In this document: in pieces, positions 39,261 through 47,314 of the stretch
Layout: every line of letters starts with the position of its first letter
Position numbering within the stretch: the stretch's first letter is position 1
NCBI RefSeq assembly: GCF_030769565.1
Contig: NZ_JAVCAP010000013.1
Span: forward strand, 1-64,000
Source of the DNA: Methylophilus aquaticus
GTDB taxonomy: Bacteria; Pseudomonadota; Gammaproteobacteria; Burkholderiales; Methylophilaceae
Direction: 5' to 3'
Length of the DNA stretch: 64,000 nt
Notes under the pieces: model-generated
Database searches by the model: none
What the model was told of the DNA's origin: nothing
Seen by the model: the letters and a program-made list of their open reading frames with translations, nothing else
Position numbers and translations under genes: made by a program

Positions 39261-40124
39261 TCAATCTTGTTTTAAAGAATCACCAGATTTAATTGCCAGC
39301 GCAGCTTCATAGAGTTCGTTTTTTTTGTGCCCGGTAATATCGGTAGCCAGTGACACAGCCTGTTTAAGCGGCAATTCCTGCAACAACCGCTGCAATATCC
39401 GTAACGCACCTGCTTCCAAGCCCACTTGCTTTTGTACGACAGGTGGATGAATCAACACCACAAACTCACCACGCTGCTGATTTAAATCCGATTGCAACCA
39501 GTCTACTGCATCGACCAAGAGGCAGGTGTGTATGGTCTCGAATGTCTTGGTCAACTCACGGGCAATCGTGACCTGCCGGACAGCATCAAGCACCATTTGC
39601 ATATCCGCCATGCACTCCACAATACGATGCGGCGCCTCATAAAGGACAACGGTGCCTGCCAGCAATTTAAGCTGTTCAAGCCGTTTGCGACGCTGCGCCC
39701 CGCTCGCTGGTAGAAAACCTTCAAACCAAAACCCCGGCTGCACAATACCGGCTGCAGATAAAGCCGTAATCACTGCACTTGCCCCAGGCACTGGCACCAC
39801 AATCAACCCAGCTTCACGCACGGCCTGCACCACCACAGCGCCTGGGTCACTCACCGCGGGCGTCCCGGCATCCGTAACCAAGGCAATCGAATTACCTGCT
39901 TGCAGCCGATTTAATAAATGTTCGGCAGATTGCTGCTCATTATGCTCATGCACAGCAATCAAGGGCTTGCTGATGCCAAAATGACGCAGCAAACCAACGG
40001 TATGCCTCGTATCCTCTGCAGCAATAGCATCGACCTGTTTCAGCGTTTCCAATGCACGCAAGGTGATATCACCGAGATTGCCGATTGGTGTAGCGACCAC
40101 ATATAATGTACCCATTCCATTCAT
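39261..40124 (-). CDS. rsmI: 16S rRNA (cytidine(1402)-2'-O)-methyltransferase RsmI
   Basis: A 287-residue tetrapyrrole-methylase-fold enzyme that adds the 2'-O methyl to C1402, the same nucleotide that RsmH modifies. Motifs are VVATPIGNLGDITLRAL at residues 9-25, EDTRHT near 37, and LVTDAGTPAVSDPGA near 82. M1 or M4 could be the start. It diverges from yraN, as in many proteobacteria. Confidence 0.95.
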   Translation of the reverse strand: MNGMGTLYVVATPIGNLGDITLRALETLKQVDAIAAEDTRHTVGLLRHFGISKPLIAVHEHNEQQSAEHLLNRLQAGNSIALVTDAGTPAVSDPGAVVVQAVREAGLIVVPVPGASAVITALSAAGIVQPGFWFEGFLPASGAQRRKRLEQLKLLAGTVVLYEAPHRIVECMADMQMVLDAVRQVTIARELTKTFETIHTCLLVDAVDWLQSDLNQQRGEFVVLIHPPVVQKQVGLEAGALRILQRLLQELPLKQAVSLATDITGHKKNELYEAALAIKSGDSLKQD

Positions 40125-40209
40125 ACGGGCATTTTAAGGTATCAGGGCAAATTCACTAAGCACTATTAGCCCGCATACGCTGATAAACAACACAACATGC
40201 ACCTTGCCC

Positions 40210-40566
40210 ATGAAACTCAACAAGAATAACAAAGGGCTGGCTGCCGAAGCCGCAGCTGTTGTTTTTTTAAAGCAACAAGGCATGGAACTGCTTACGCAAA
40301 ACTACAGTTGCCGCTTTGGTGAAATTGACCTGATTATGCGCGACAAGCGTACGCTGGTATTTGTTGAGGTCAGGTTACGCAGCAATCCACACTTCACCAG
40401 TGCGGCAGAAAGCATCCATCACCACAAACAGCAAAAACTGATCCGCGCTGCGCAACATTACTTACAAACACACGCGCCCGATACAGCTTGCCGCTTTGAT
40501 GTGGTGCTGTTTCATGACACACAGATGCGTGCACCCGATTGGATTCGTAATGCAATCGACACATAA
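40210..40566 (+). CDS. YraN family (UPF0102) nuclease-like protein
   Basis: A 118-residue protein with the restriction-endonuclease-like core of UPF0102: GLAAEAAAVVFLKQQG, then NYSCRFGEIDLIMRD and LVFVEVRLRS, which is an E-x-D...E-x-K-like site with the last Lys replaced by Arg. The biochemical role is unknown. The frame opens at a TTG at 40204; the ATG at 40210 is the natural start. It is divergent from rsmI. Confidence 0.85.
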   Translation: MKLNKNNKGLAAEAAAVVFLKQQGMELLTQNYSCRFGEIDLIMRDKRTLVFVEVRLRSNPHFTSAAESIHHHKQQKLIRAAQHYLQTHAPDTACRFDVVLFHDTQMRAPDWIRNAIDT

Positions 40567-40672
40567 AAGGCGTAGAATTTTAATTGTTATTGATTGTCAC
40601 ACTGATGAACTGCTAAATATGCAGTTTTGCACTTTTCTCGCACATTCAATCTTCTAATGCTTAGGAAACTCC

Positions 40673-41242
40673 ATGATTAAGAACTTTTCCGCCATCACCC
40701 TATTACTGTTAAGTACTCAGTTAGCAGGCTGCTTTCCTGCCGTTGTGGGCGGCGCCACTGCGGGCGGCATCATGGCCGCTGACCGCCGCACTTCAGGTAT
40801 TTTCGTAGAAGACCAAGGCATTGAACTCAAAGTCAGTAAACGCTTGCTAAGCTATATGGATAACGCAGCGCATGTGAATGTCACCAGCTACAACCGCGTC
40901 GTCCTACTCACTGGTGAAGTACCATCTGAAGCTCAGCGAACTGAAGCAGAAAATCTGTCTCGCGAAATCACCAATGTACGAGAAATCCATAATGCACTCG
41001 TTGTAGGTGCAGCTTCTTCCATCGGCGACCGCAGCAATGACGCCTACACAACTACCAAAGTCAAAACTCGCTTCATCAGTGAGAATCTGTTCCCAGCCAA
41101 CATTGTCAAGGTAGTGACCGAAGCGAACACCGTCTACCTGATGGGGATCGTCTCAGAAAAAGAAGCCAACGACGCCGTTGAAATCGCCAGAAATACAGAA
41201 GGCGTGAGCAAGGTTGTCAAAGTATTCGAATACATTAAATAA
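40673..41242 (+). CDS. BON domain outer-membrane lipoprotein (DolP/YraP-like)
   Basis: A 189-residue protein with a lipoprotein signal: LAGC with Cys20 as the lipidated residue. Two BON domains follow (about 50-115 and 125-189), each with the VxLxGxV pattern (VVLLTGEV and VYLMGIV). It resembles DolP of E. coli, which helps outer-membrane integrity. In E. coli the yraN-diaA-yraP order has diaA between; diaA is absent here. Confidence 0.87.
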   Translation: MIKNFSAITLLLLSTQLAGCFPAVVGGATAGGIMAADRRTSGIFVEDQGIELKVSKRLLSYMDNAAHVNVTSYNRVVLLTGEVPSEAQRTEAENLSREITNVREIHNALVVGAASSIGDRSNDAYTTTKVKTRFISENLFPANIVKVVTEANTVYLMGIVSEKEANDAVEIARNTEGVSKVVKVFEYIK

Positions 41243-41265
41243 TAAAAGAAACGTTAGGAAACTTA

Positions 41266-41553
41266 ATGGAAAATCAGGAAATTATTATTCAAGGCATCAC
41301 TCTGACAGGCAAACAATTCCGTCCGAGTGACTGGGTTGACCGTATGTGCAGCACTTACGCCACCTTTGGCGATGATAAAAAACTTCGCTACTCGCCTTAT
41401 TTGAAACCAAAGCTGGTGAATAATGTTCGCAGCTTGTCAGTAGATATGAAACTGAAAGAGGTCAATCCAGAAGGGTTTGAACAGCTGATACAATTTGCCA
41501 AAGAAAACCAGCTCAGCGTGATCAACACGGCGGGCGAGGCAGTGACAATTTAG
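41266..41553 (+). CDS. DUF3579 domain protein
   Basis: A 95-residue soluble protein that resembles the DUF3579 family common in betaproteobacteria (WVDRMCSTYATFGDDKKLRYSP). Function unknown. It starts 23 bp after the BON lipoprotein gene, with gttagga nearby, and is probably in the same transcript. Confidence 0.78.
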   Translation: MENQEIIIQGITLTGKQFRPSDWVDRMCSTYATFGDDKKLRYSPYLKPKLVNNVRSLSVDMKLKEVNPEGFEQLIQFAKENQLSVINTAGEAVTI

Positions 41554-41596
41554 GATAGCGCCAATTATTTACTGAAGTTCACCTGATCACGCCCTG

Positions 41597-42139
41597 TCAC
41601 GGCACTTTGAGCAACTGTTCTAACAGCTGTTTACTTATGGTGCCGTGCCTTATCAGGTATAAATTGCCATCGGGCTTATAAATGTAGGTTGTAGGCAAGA
41701 CTGCCTGCCGTAAAACTTGCTTAGGTTGCGCCTCACCTAGCACAATCGGATAAGAAACCAGCATATCATCAACATAGCGCTTAACTGATTTCTCCGTATC
41801 ATACTGTACAGCCACGCCAATCACCATTACCTTATGGTGCAAATGGGCATCATAAAACGCTACTAACTCAGGCATTTCCTCAAGACAAGGTGGGCACCAG
41901 GGCGCCCAATAGTTCACCACCACCCATCGCCCCTTGTACTGAGACAAAGTGTGCGTATTGCCGACCATATCCTGCAAAACCCATGCCGTCTCGGACTGAG
42001 CGGCCGCAGTACCCGCCAGCAAGATCACAAGCAGTACTGCCAACCCAACACGGATGCAAGTATTGATAGTTATTATGTAACGACAAAACACCATGAACAG
42101 ATTGTACAAAGAATTGGCGCGACAAGGCACATGATTCAT
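41597..42139 (-). CDS. TlpA family thiol-disulfide reductase
   Basis: A 180-residue thioredoxin-fold protein with an N-terminal hydrophobic segment (about residues 30-47) that ends in AAAQ, a likely signal peptide. The active site is WCPPC (Cys82, Cys85) and the cis-Pro lies in AVLPTTY. Such proteins reduce disulfides in the periplasm, for instance in cytochrome c maturation. A second Met 15 codons in (42094) would give a more usual signal peptide; no ribosome site decides. It converges on the DUF3579 gene. Confidence 0.82.
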   Translation of the reverse strand: MNHVPCRANSLYNLFMVFCRYIITINTCIRVGLAVLLVILLAGTAAAQSETAWVLQDMVGNTHTLSQYKGRWVVVNYWAPWCPPCLEEMPELVAFYDAHLHHKVMVIGVAVQYDTEKSVKRYVDDMLVSYPIVLGEAQPKQVLRQAVLPTTYIYKPDGNLYLIRHGTISKQLLEQLLKVP

Positions 42140-42150
42140 TTAAAAATGAC

Positions 42151-42180
42151 TTGATTATGCCCGAATTCTATTGTTATACT
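42151..42180 (+). promoter_or_regulatory. Candidate promoter for trxA
   Basis: TTGATT (42151-42156) and TATACT (42175-42180) are 18 bp apart. The trxA ATG is about 124 bp downstream, giving a long leader. Confidence 0.4.
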
Positions 42181-42303
42181 TTCCAAAGTCTTAAATTAAT
42201 ACGTGCACACGTACCGCAAACAAGTCATACAGTTCTGGAATTTTTTCAATTGATATCCAGTCTATTCTTACTTTAGACCCATCACCATTCTTAAGAGGCA
42301 ACA

Positions 42304-42630
42304 ATGAGCGACAACATTACCCATTTAAGCGACGCCAGCTTTGAACAGGAAGTCTTGCAATCTACGATTCCGGTATTGGTTGACTACTGGGCTGAATGGT
42401 GTGGTCCTTGCAAAATGATTGCCCCGATTCTGGATGACATCAGCAAAGAGTATGCCGGTCGCCTGAAAGTGGCCAAGCTCAACATCGATGATAACCAGAA
42501 CACGCCTCCTAAATATGGTATCCGCGGCATTCCAACCCTAATGCTGTTCAAAAACGGCAATGTGGAAGCCACCAAAGTGGGCGCACTGTCCAAGTCTCAA
42601 CTCAGCGCATTCATTGACAGCAATATTTAA
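42304..42630 (+). CDS. trxA: Thioredoxin
   Basis: A 108-residue thioredoxin that keeps cytoplasmic protein thiols reduced. The active site is WCGPC (Cys33, Cys36), and [14 protein letters not shown] holds the cis-Pro near residue 77. A good ribosome site (aagaggcaaca) precedes the ATG. It lies before rho, a gene order seen in many proteobacteria. Confidence 0.97.
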   Translation: MSDNITHLSDASFEQEVLQSTIPVLVDYWAEWCGPCKMIAPILDDISKEYAGRLKVAKLNIDDNQNTPPKYGIRGIPTLMLFKNGNVEATKVGALSKSQLSAFIDSNI

Positions 42631-42640
42631 GTAAACTCCA

Positions 42641-42668
42641 CCCGGTTTCAAACAACGTCGAAACCGGG
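42641..42668 (+). terminator. Hairpin between trxA and rho
   Basis: Perfect 9-bp arms CCCGGTTTC and GAAACCGGG with a 10-bp loop, then cttctcttcc rather than a pure T run. It may act as a weak terminator after trxA or as part of the rho leader. Confidence 0.5.
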
Positions 42669-42712
42669 CTTCTCTTCCAATCTCTAAAGCCTCTCCATCT
42701 AGCGAGTCACTC

Positions 42713-43972
42713 ATGCATTTATCTGACCTCAAACACCTGCCTGTCACCGAACTGGTAGAAATGGCTATTTCCAATGAAATAGAAAACGCCAGCCGCATGC
42801 GAAAACAGGACTTGATTTTCGCCATTCTGAAAAACAAGGCCAAAAAGGGTGACAGCATTTTTGGAGATGGCACATTGGAAGTCTTGCCTGATGGCTTTGG
42901 CTTTTTACGGTCGCCAGATACATCTTATCTGGCCGGTCCTGATGATATTTATGTTTCGCCCTCACAAATCCGCCGCTTCAACCTGCATACCGGCGATACC
43001 ATTCAGGGGGAAATTCGCACGCCCAAGGATGGTGAACGTTATTTCGCCCTGGTCAAAGTCGATAGCGTGAATGGCGAAGCCCCGGAAAACACTAAACACA
43101 AGATTCTGTTTGAAAACCTGACACCGCTGTTCCCGACTGTGCCACTCAAGCTGGAGCGCGACATCAAAGGGGAAGAAAACACAACCAGCCGCGTGATTGA
43201 CATGATTGCGCCGATTGGTAAAGGACAGCGCGCCTTGCTGGTGGCCAGCCCGAAAAGCGGTAAAACCGTGATGTTGCAGAATGTGGCACATGCCATTACT
43301 GCCAACCACCCTGACTGTATTCTGATCGTGTTACTGATTGACGAGCGCCCGGAAGAAGTGACCGAAATGACACGCTCTGTGCGCGGCGAAGTCGTGGCTT
43401 CTACCTTTGATGAACCAGCCACTCGCCATGTGCAGGTCGCCGAGATGGTGCTTGAAAAAGCCAAACGACTGGTAGAGCATAAAAAGGATGTCGTGATTCT
43501 GCTCGACTCCATCACACGTCTGGCGCGTGCTTACAACACGGTCATCCCCTCTTCAGGCAAAGTACTGACCGGTGGTGTCGATGCCAACGCCCTGCAAAAA
43601 CCAAAACGTTTTTTTGGTGCGGCACGTAACGTCGAAGAAGGCGGCTCACTCACCATTATTGCCACCGCACTGGTCGATACCGGCTCACGCATGGATGATG
43701 TAATTTACGAAGAATTCAAGGGCACCGGCAACATGGAAATCCATCTGGATAGACGTATGGCCGAGAAACGTACTTACCCGGCGATTAACGTCAATAAATC
43801 CGGCACACGCCGCGAAGAGTTGCTGCTGGAAAAAGATGTATTGCAAAAAATCTGGGTCTTGCGCAAGTTGCTATACCCGATGGACGACCTCGAAGCGATG
43901 GAATTCTTGCTGGATAAAATCAAGGCCACCAAAAATAACAACGACTTCTTCGACAGCATGCGTCGCGGTTAA
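42713..43972 (+). CDS. rho: Transcription termination factor Rho
   Basis: A 419-residue hexameric RNA helicase. An N-terminal helix-rich part and the RNA-binding cold-shock-like domain ([17 protein letters not shown]) come first. The ATPase domain has the P-loop SPKSGKT at residues 179-185, the Walker [12 protein letters not shown], and the Q-loop region. The length is as in E. coli. Confidence 0.97.
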   Translation: MHLSDLKHLPVTELVEMAISNEIENASRMRKQDLIFAILKNKAKKGDSIFGDGTLEVLPDGFGFLRSPDTSYLAGPDDIYVSPSQIRRFNLHTGDTIQGEIRTPKDGERYFALVKVDSVNGEAPENTKHKILFENLTPLFPTVPLKLERDIKGEENTTSRVIDMIAPIGKGQRALLVASPKSGKTVMLQNVAHAITANHPDCILIVLLIDERPEEVTEMTRSVRGEVVASTFDEPATRHVQVAEMVLEKAKRLVEHKKDVVILLDSITRLARAYNTVIPSSGKVLTGGVDANALQKPKRFFGAARNVEEGGSLTIIATALVDTGSRMDDVIYEEFKGTGNMEIHLDRRMAEKRTYPAINVNKSGTRREELLLEKDVLQKIWVLRKLLYPMDDLEAMEFLLDKIKATKNNNDFFDSMRRG

Positions 43973-44007
43973 AATGGCCAACTTGCGGGTTTTTTACAAG
44001 CGCGCTC

Positions 44008-44036
44008 TTGTTAAAAACAAAAAATTGGTAGATAAT
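44008..44036 (+). promoter_or_regulatory. Promoter for rpmE
   Basis: TTGTTA (44008-44013) and GATAAT (44031-44036) are exactly 17 bp apart, 39 bp before the rpmE ATG. Confidence 0.6.
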
Positions 44037-44075
44037 TGCCGGTTTACTGCAACTGCTTAAGATTAGAGAGAAAGC

Positions 44076-44276
44076 ATGAAAGCTGAAATTCACCCAAATT
44101 ACGTTGAAATTAATGTCACCTGTAGCTGTGGCAACAAGTTCAAAACCCGTTCTACAAACAGCAAAGACCTGAACATTGAAGTATGTTCACAATGCCATCC
44201 GTTCTATACTGGTAAACAGAAAATTTTAGACACTGCTGGTCGCGTTGAAAAATTCCGTCAGAAATACGGTATGTAA
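44076..44276 (+). CDS. rpmE: 50S ribosomal protein L31 (zinc-binding form)
   Basis: A 66-residue ribosomal protein bridging the 50S and 30S subunits. Four cysteines (16, 18, 37, 40) form the zinc site of the C+ form, and HPFYTGKQK follows. The ribosome site agagagaaagc precedes the ATG. A strong terminator follows, so rpmE is a single-gene unit. Confidence 0.97.
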   Translation: MKAEIHPNYVEINVTCSCGNKFKTRSTNSKDLNIEVCSQCHPFYTGKQKILDTAGRVEKFRQKYGM

Positions 44277-44292
44277 CTGGGTGGAATACTCG

Positions 44293-44319
44293 AAAAAAGG
44301 CAGCTTGGCTGCCTTTTTT
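44293..44319 (+). terminator. Rho-independent terminator after rpmE
   Basis: A GGCAGC / GCTGCC stem with a TTG loop, extended by AAAAAA and TTTTTT on either side, 17 bp after the rpmE stop. Confidence 0.9.
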
Positions 44320-44395
44320 ATTATGTTTCAACCACGCGCATGGTTTGCGCTAATATGTGGACTGTTCACTCTCAAGAGATTATCCAGTATTCGAC

Positions 44396-46075
44396 ATGCA
44401 GTTTTTCATTGATCACGACTGGCAAGAAAATATGGCCACCCCCCGCGCCAAAGTGGGGGAAAGGGCAAAAACGCATTTGCTCATTTTACTATGTGCAATC
44501 TGGCTATGTGTCGGCCTGATTGGCCACTCTCCCTGGAAACCATTCGAATCTCAATCGATCAGCATTATCAAGACACTGATGGATCAGCCATTCTGGTCCA
44601 TGGAAAGCTGGCAGCATGGCGCCTGGATAGCACCAACCTCTGCCGGCCACCCGAACCTGGAAACGCCGCCACTATTCTACTGGGTAGCTGCCGGATTCGC
44701 AGACTTGCTTTCACCCTGGCTCCCGGCGCATGATGCTGCCAGACTGAGCGTAGGCATCTGGATGCTGGTCACGCTGTTGATGATGGGGCTCAGTGGTCGC
44801 GAACTATGGAACCTTGGTATTGGCCGCCAAACCAATTTTATTTTTATTGGCTGCCTTGGCCTGGTAGTGAGCGCGCATACCTTAATGCCCGCAGTTGCTG
44901 CACTGACCGGCATGAGTATGGCTTTTTATGCGCTGGCGCTGGTACTACGCAAACCGTGGCGGGCGACATGGCTACTGGCAGCCGGCCTGACCATCGCATT
45001 CCTTGCTGAAGGCGTACTGCCTGCAACAACTATCGTGATTACCACACTCAGCTTAATGCTGTTGCCAACCCTATGGAGAAATCCACCAGTACAGCGGGCA
45101 TTACTCACTGGGGTGCTACTTGCCCTGCCCTCTATCTGGTTATGGTGCGCCCTGTGCGCACACTGGGCGCCAGACTTGTGGCAAGCCTGGTGGCAATCGC
45201 AGTGGAGTATCAACCAGCCCAGCAAGCACTTTTATTTCCTGAGAACACTGGCCTGGTATGCCTGGCCTGCATTGCCATTTGCGCTGTGGGGAATCTGGAG
45301 ATTCAGACACAGCTTTTTGCACACCTACCGTTTTCAATTATGCCTGGCGTTCTTTATTGCCTCTTTTGTACTGATTGGCTTTTACAGTGACCGCAGTGAG
45401 GTGCATGCATTACCTTTACTGATCCCGCTCACCGTTCTGGCGGCTGGCAGCATCGAGACACTTAAACGTGGGGCCGCGGGCGCATTGAACTGGTTTGGGC
45501 TAATTTTATTTGGCTTGCTGATGGGTATTGCCTGGGTAGGTTGGTGGGCCATGTTGAATGGCAGTCCGGCACGGCTCTATCAGCGCCTCAGTTATTTATC
45601 AGGACTGTCTACCATCAACTTCAACCTGTTTTATGGCGCAATTGCAGTGGCCGTGACATTGATATGGCTTTCCAGTGTATTACGTTCAAAACACTCCAAT
45701 CGCTCAAGTGCAACCAATTGGGCCATCGGCATGACCTGCGCGTGGACTGTATTTATGAGTTTGTGGCTACCGATGATAGAAGCTGCGCGCACCTACCAGC
45801 CTATTTTTGAAGACCTGCGCAAGCATTTGCCTTCCAAATACACTTGTATTTACAGCAAGAATATCGGCGCGTCACAAATTGATTTGCTGCATTATCATAC
45901 TGGCATCCATGTGGTTCCTGCGGAGGACATGCAAATACGACATTGCGATTTGTATTTGATTGGGGATGAGCCGGGCAAGCGGCATGCTTTGCCTGGAAAG
46001 GACTGGCAACAGATTTGGGAAGGTGAGCAACGCCGCCAGACTAAAGAGTCATTCCGGCTGTTTCAACGGCAATAA
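44396..46075 (+). CDS. GT39-like (ArnT-type) membrane glycosyltransferase
   Basis: A protein of about 560 residues with 10-12 membrane helices. After helix 1 there is PWKPFESQS, which takes the place of the DE-containing first loop, then HPNLETPPLFYWVAA, the pattern of ArnT/PMT-type enzymes that use polyprenyl-phosphate sugars. The C-terminal 100 residues are soluble. The acceptor, perhaps lipid A or a surface glycan, is unknown. The frame opens at a GTG at 44357; ATG codons at 44396 and 44432 are both possible and no strong ribosome site decides. Confidence 0.7.
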   Translation: MQFFIDHDWQENMATPRAKVGERAKTHLLILLCAIWLCVGLIGHSPWKPFESQSISIIKTLMDQPFWSMESWQHGAWIAPTSAGHPNLETPPLFYWVAAGFADLLSPWLPAHDAARLSVGIWMLVTLLMMGLSGRELWNLGIGRQTNFIFIGCLGLVVSAHTLMPAVAALTGMSMAFYALALVLRKPWRATWLLAAGLTIAFLAEGVLPATTIVITTLSLMLLPTLWRNPPVQRALLTGVLLALPSIWLWCALCAHWAPDLWQAWWQSQWSINQPSKHFYFLRTLAWYAWPALPFALWGIWRFRHSFLHTYRFQLCLAFFIASFVLIGFYSDRSEVHALPLLIPLTVLAAGSIETLKRGAAGALNWFGLILFGLLMGIAWVGWWAMLNGSPARLYQRLSYLSGLSTINFNLFYGAIAVAVTLIWLSSVLRSKHSNRSSATNWAIGMTCAWTVFMSLWLPMIEAARTYQPIFEDLRKHLPSKYTCIYSKNIGASQIDLLHYHTGIHVVPAEDMQIRHCDLYLIGDEPGKRHALPGKDWQQIWEGEQRRQTKESFRLFQRQ

Positions 46076-46147
46076 TGGCTACAGGCCCCACCTAAAAGAC
46101 TACCCACCGAAAATACCAGCGACCGCCAGCAGCATTTGCCTGTCAGT

Positions 46148-46366
46148 TTAAACGCTGACATGTTGCTGAATAGCCGCAACCACTCTTGGGTGTAATCCTG
46201 CGCCCTGTTGCTGCTGCACATGTGCAACAATCGCTTTAATCATTACAGAATTCCAAAACTTTTTTAAATGGCCGGCGATTTCAAGCTTGGCGTCTTCAGC
46301 GTCTGGATTAGCTTCAAAGAAATCACCAATCTGATTAGCCATTTTTATGAGTTTTTCAATATCCAT
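46148..46366 (-). CDS. fdsD: Formate dehydrogenase delta subunit
   Basis: A 72-residue protein that matches the FdsD family: MDIEKLIKMANQIGDFFEANPD, then HLKKFWNSVMIKAI and HPRVVAAIQQH. FdsD is needed for assembly of the NAD-dependent molybdenum formate dehydrogenase and associates with the complex. The frame opens with a TTG at 46381; the ATG at 46366 gives the usual start. It is the last gene of the fds group, 46 bp after fdhD. Confidence 0.88.
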   Translation of the reverse strand: MDIEKLIKMANQIGDFFEANPDAEDAKLEIAGHLKKFWNSVMIKAIVAHVQQQQGAGLHPRVVAAIQQHVSV

Positions 46367-46411
46367 TACAAACACTTTCAATGATCTTGTATATATGCTG
46401 TTCAGTTCAAG

Positions 46412-47314
46412 TTACGCTTCAGCGAGGCTACCATGGTAGACCACGCAGCGCCCCGGCTTGGCAAACCCCACCAGTAGCAAATCATACTGTTTAGCCAAAT
46501 TCACTGCCAAGGCAGTGGGTGCTGACATCGCAATTAACCCTTTTCCTCCGGCCATGGCTACCTTCTGCACCATTTCGTAACTGGCCCGGCTGGTGGTCAG
46601 GATATATTGCGACTGCTGTAATGCCTGCAACTGCTGCTTGCGCAACAAACTTCCGATCAACTTATCCAGCGCATTATGACGGCCAACATCTTCACGCACA
46701 GCCAGCACCACACCTGAACGATCCATCACGGCACACGCATGCGTCGCCCCCGTTAACTGTTGCAGAGGTTGCTGCGCCTGCAATCGTGAAACTGCTTCAT
46801 CGATTGCCCGCACCGAAAGCGCCGCAGTGGCTTCATGATGAACACACTGCGGCTGCTTGAACACCTGCTGCAAGCTCTCTGCACCACATAAACCGCAACC
46901 AGTACGCCCGGTCAGATTGCGCCGCTGCTGCTTTAGCCCGGCAAACTGTGCCGAGGCCAAGGCAACCTGCACCTCTATGCCCTGATATTGCCCAGCATCG
47001 CTATAGCGTGCTTGCAGCTCCACACTGTAGATCTGCTCGGCATGACTGATAATGCCTTCGGTAAACGAGAATCCGTAAGCAAAATCCACCAGATCGGCCG
47101 GACTGCATAACATCACCACGTGCGAAAGCCCATTATAGACCAGGGCCACAGGCACCTCTTGCGCCAGCGCATCGTTCAGCGCCGATGGCTGACCAGACTG
47201 CCAGCGCACGACCTGCTGTGCATCGACGGTCGCAACCGCATCGACCTCTTCAAGATCGACTGCCTGCTGCACTTCAAACAGGCACGCGGCCTGTTCAGGC
47301 ACTGAAACAGCCAT
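46412..47314 (-). CDS. fdhD: Formate dehydrogenase accessory sulfurtransferase FdhD
   Basis: A 300-residue protein that passes sulfur from a cysteine desulfurase to the Mo-bis-MGD cofactor before its insertion into formate dehydrogenase; in fds operons it is called FdsC. The CGLC motif (Cys140 and Cys143) is the functional pair, and GRTGCGLCGAESL is the family signature. EDVGRHNALDKLIG follows near residue 215. It overlaps the fdsA stop by one base, so it is translationally coupled. Confidence 0.94.
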   Translation of the reverse strand: MAVSVPEQAACLFEVQQAVDLEEVDAVATVDAQQVVRWQSGQPSALNDALAQEVPVALVYNGLSHVVMLCSPADLVDFAYGFSFTEGIISHAEQIYSVELQARYSDAGQYQGIEVQVALASAQFAGLKQQRRNLTGRTGCGLCGAESLQQVFKQPQCVHHEATAALSVRAIDEAVSRLQAQQPLQQLTGATHACAVMDRSGVVLAVREDVGRHNALDKLIGSLLRKQQLQALQQSQYILTTSRASYEMVQKVAMAGGKGLIAMSAPTALAVNLAKQYDLLLVGFAKPGRCVVYHGSLAEA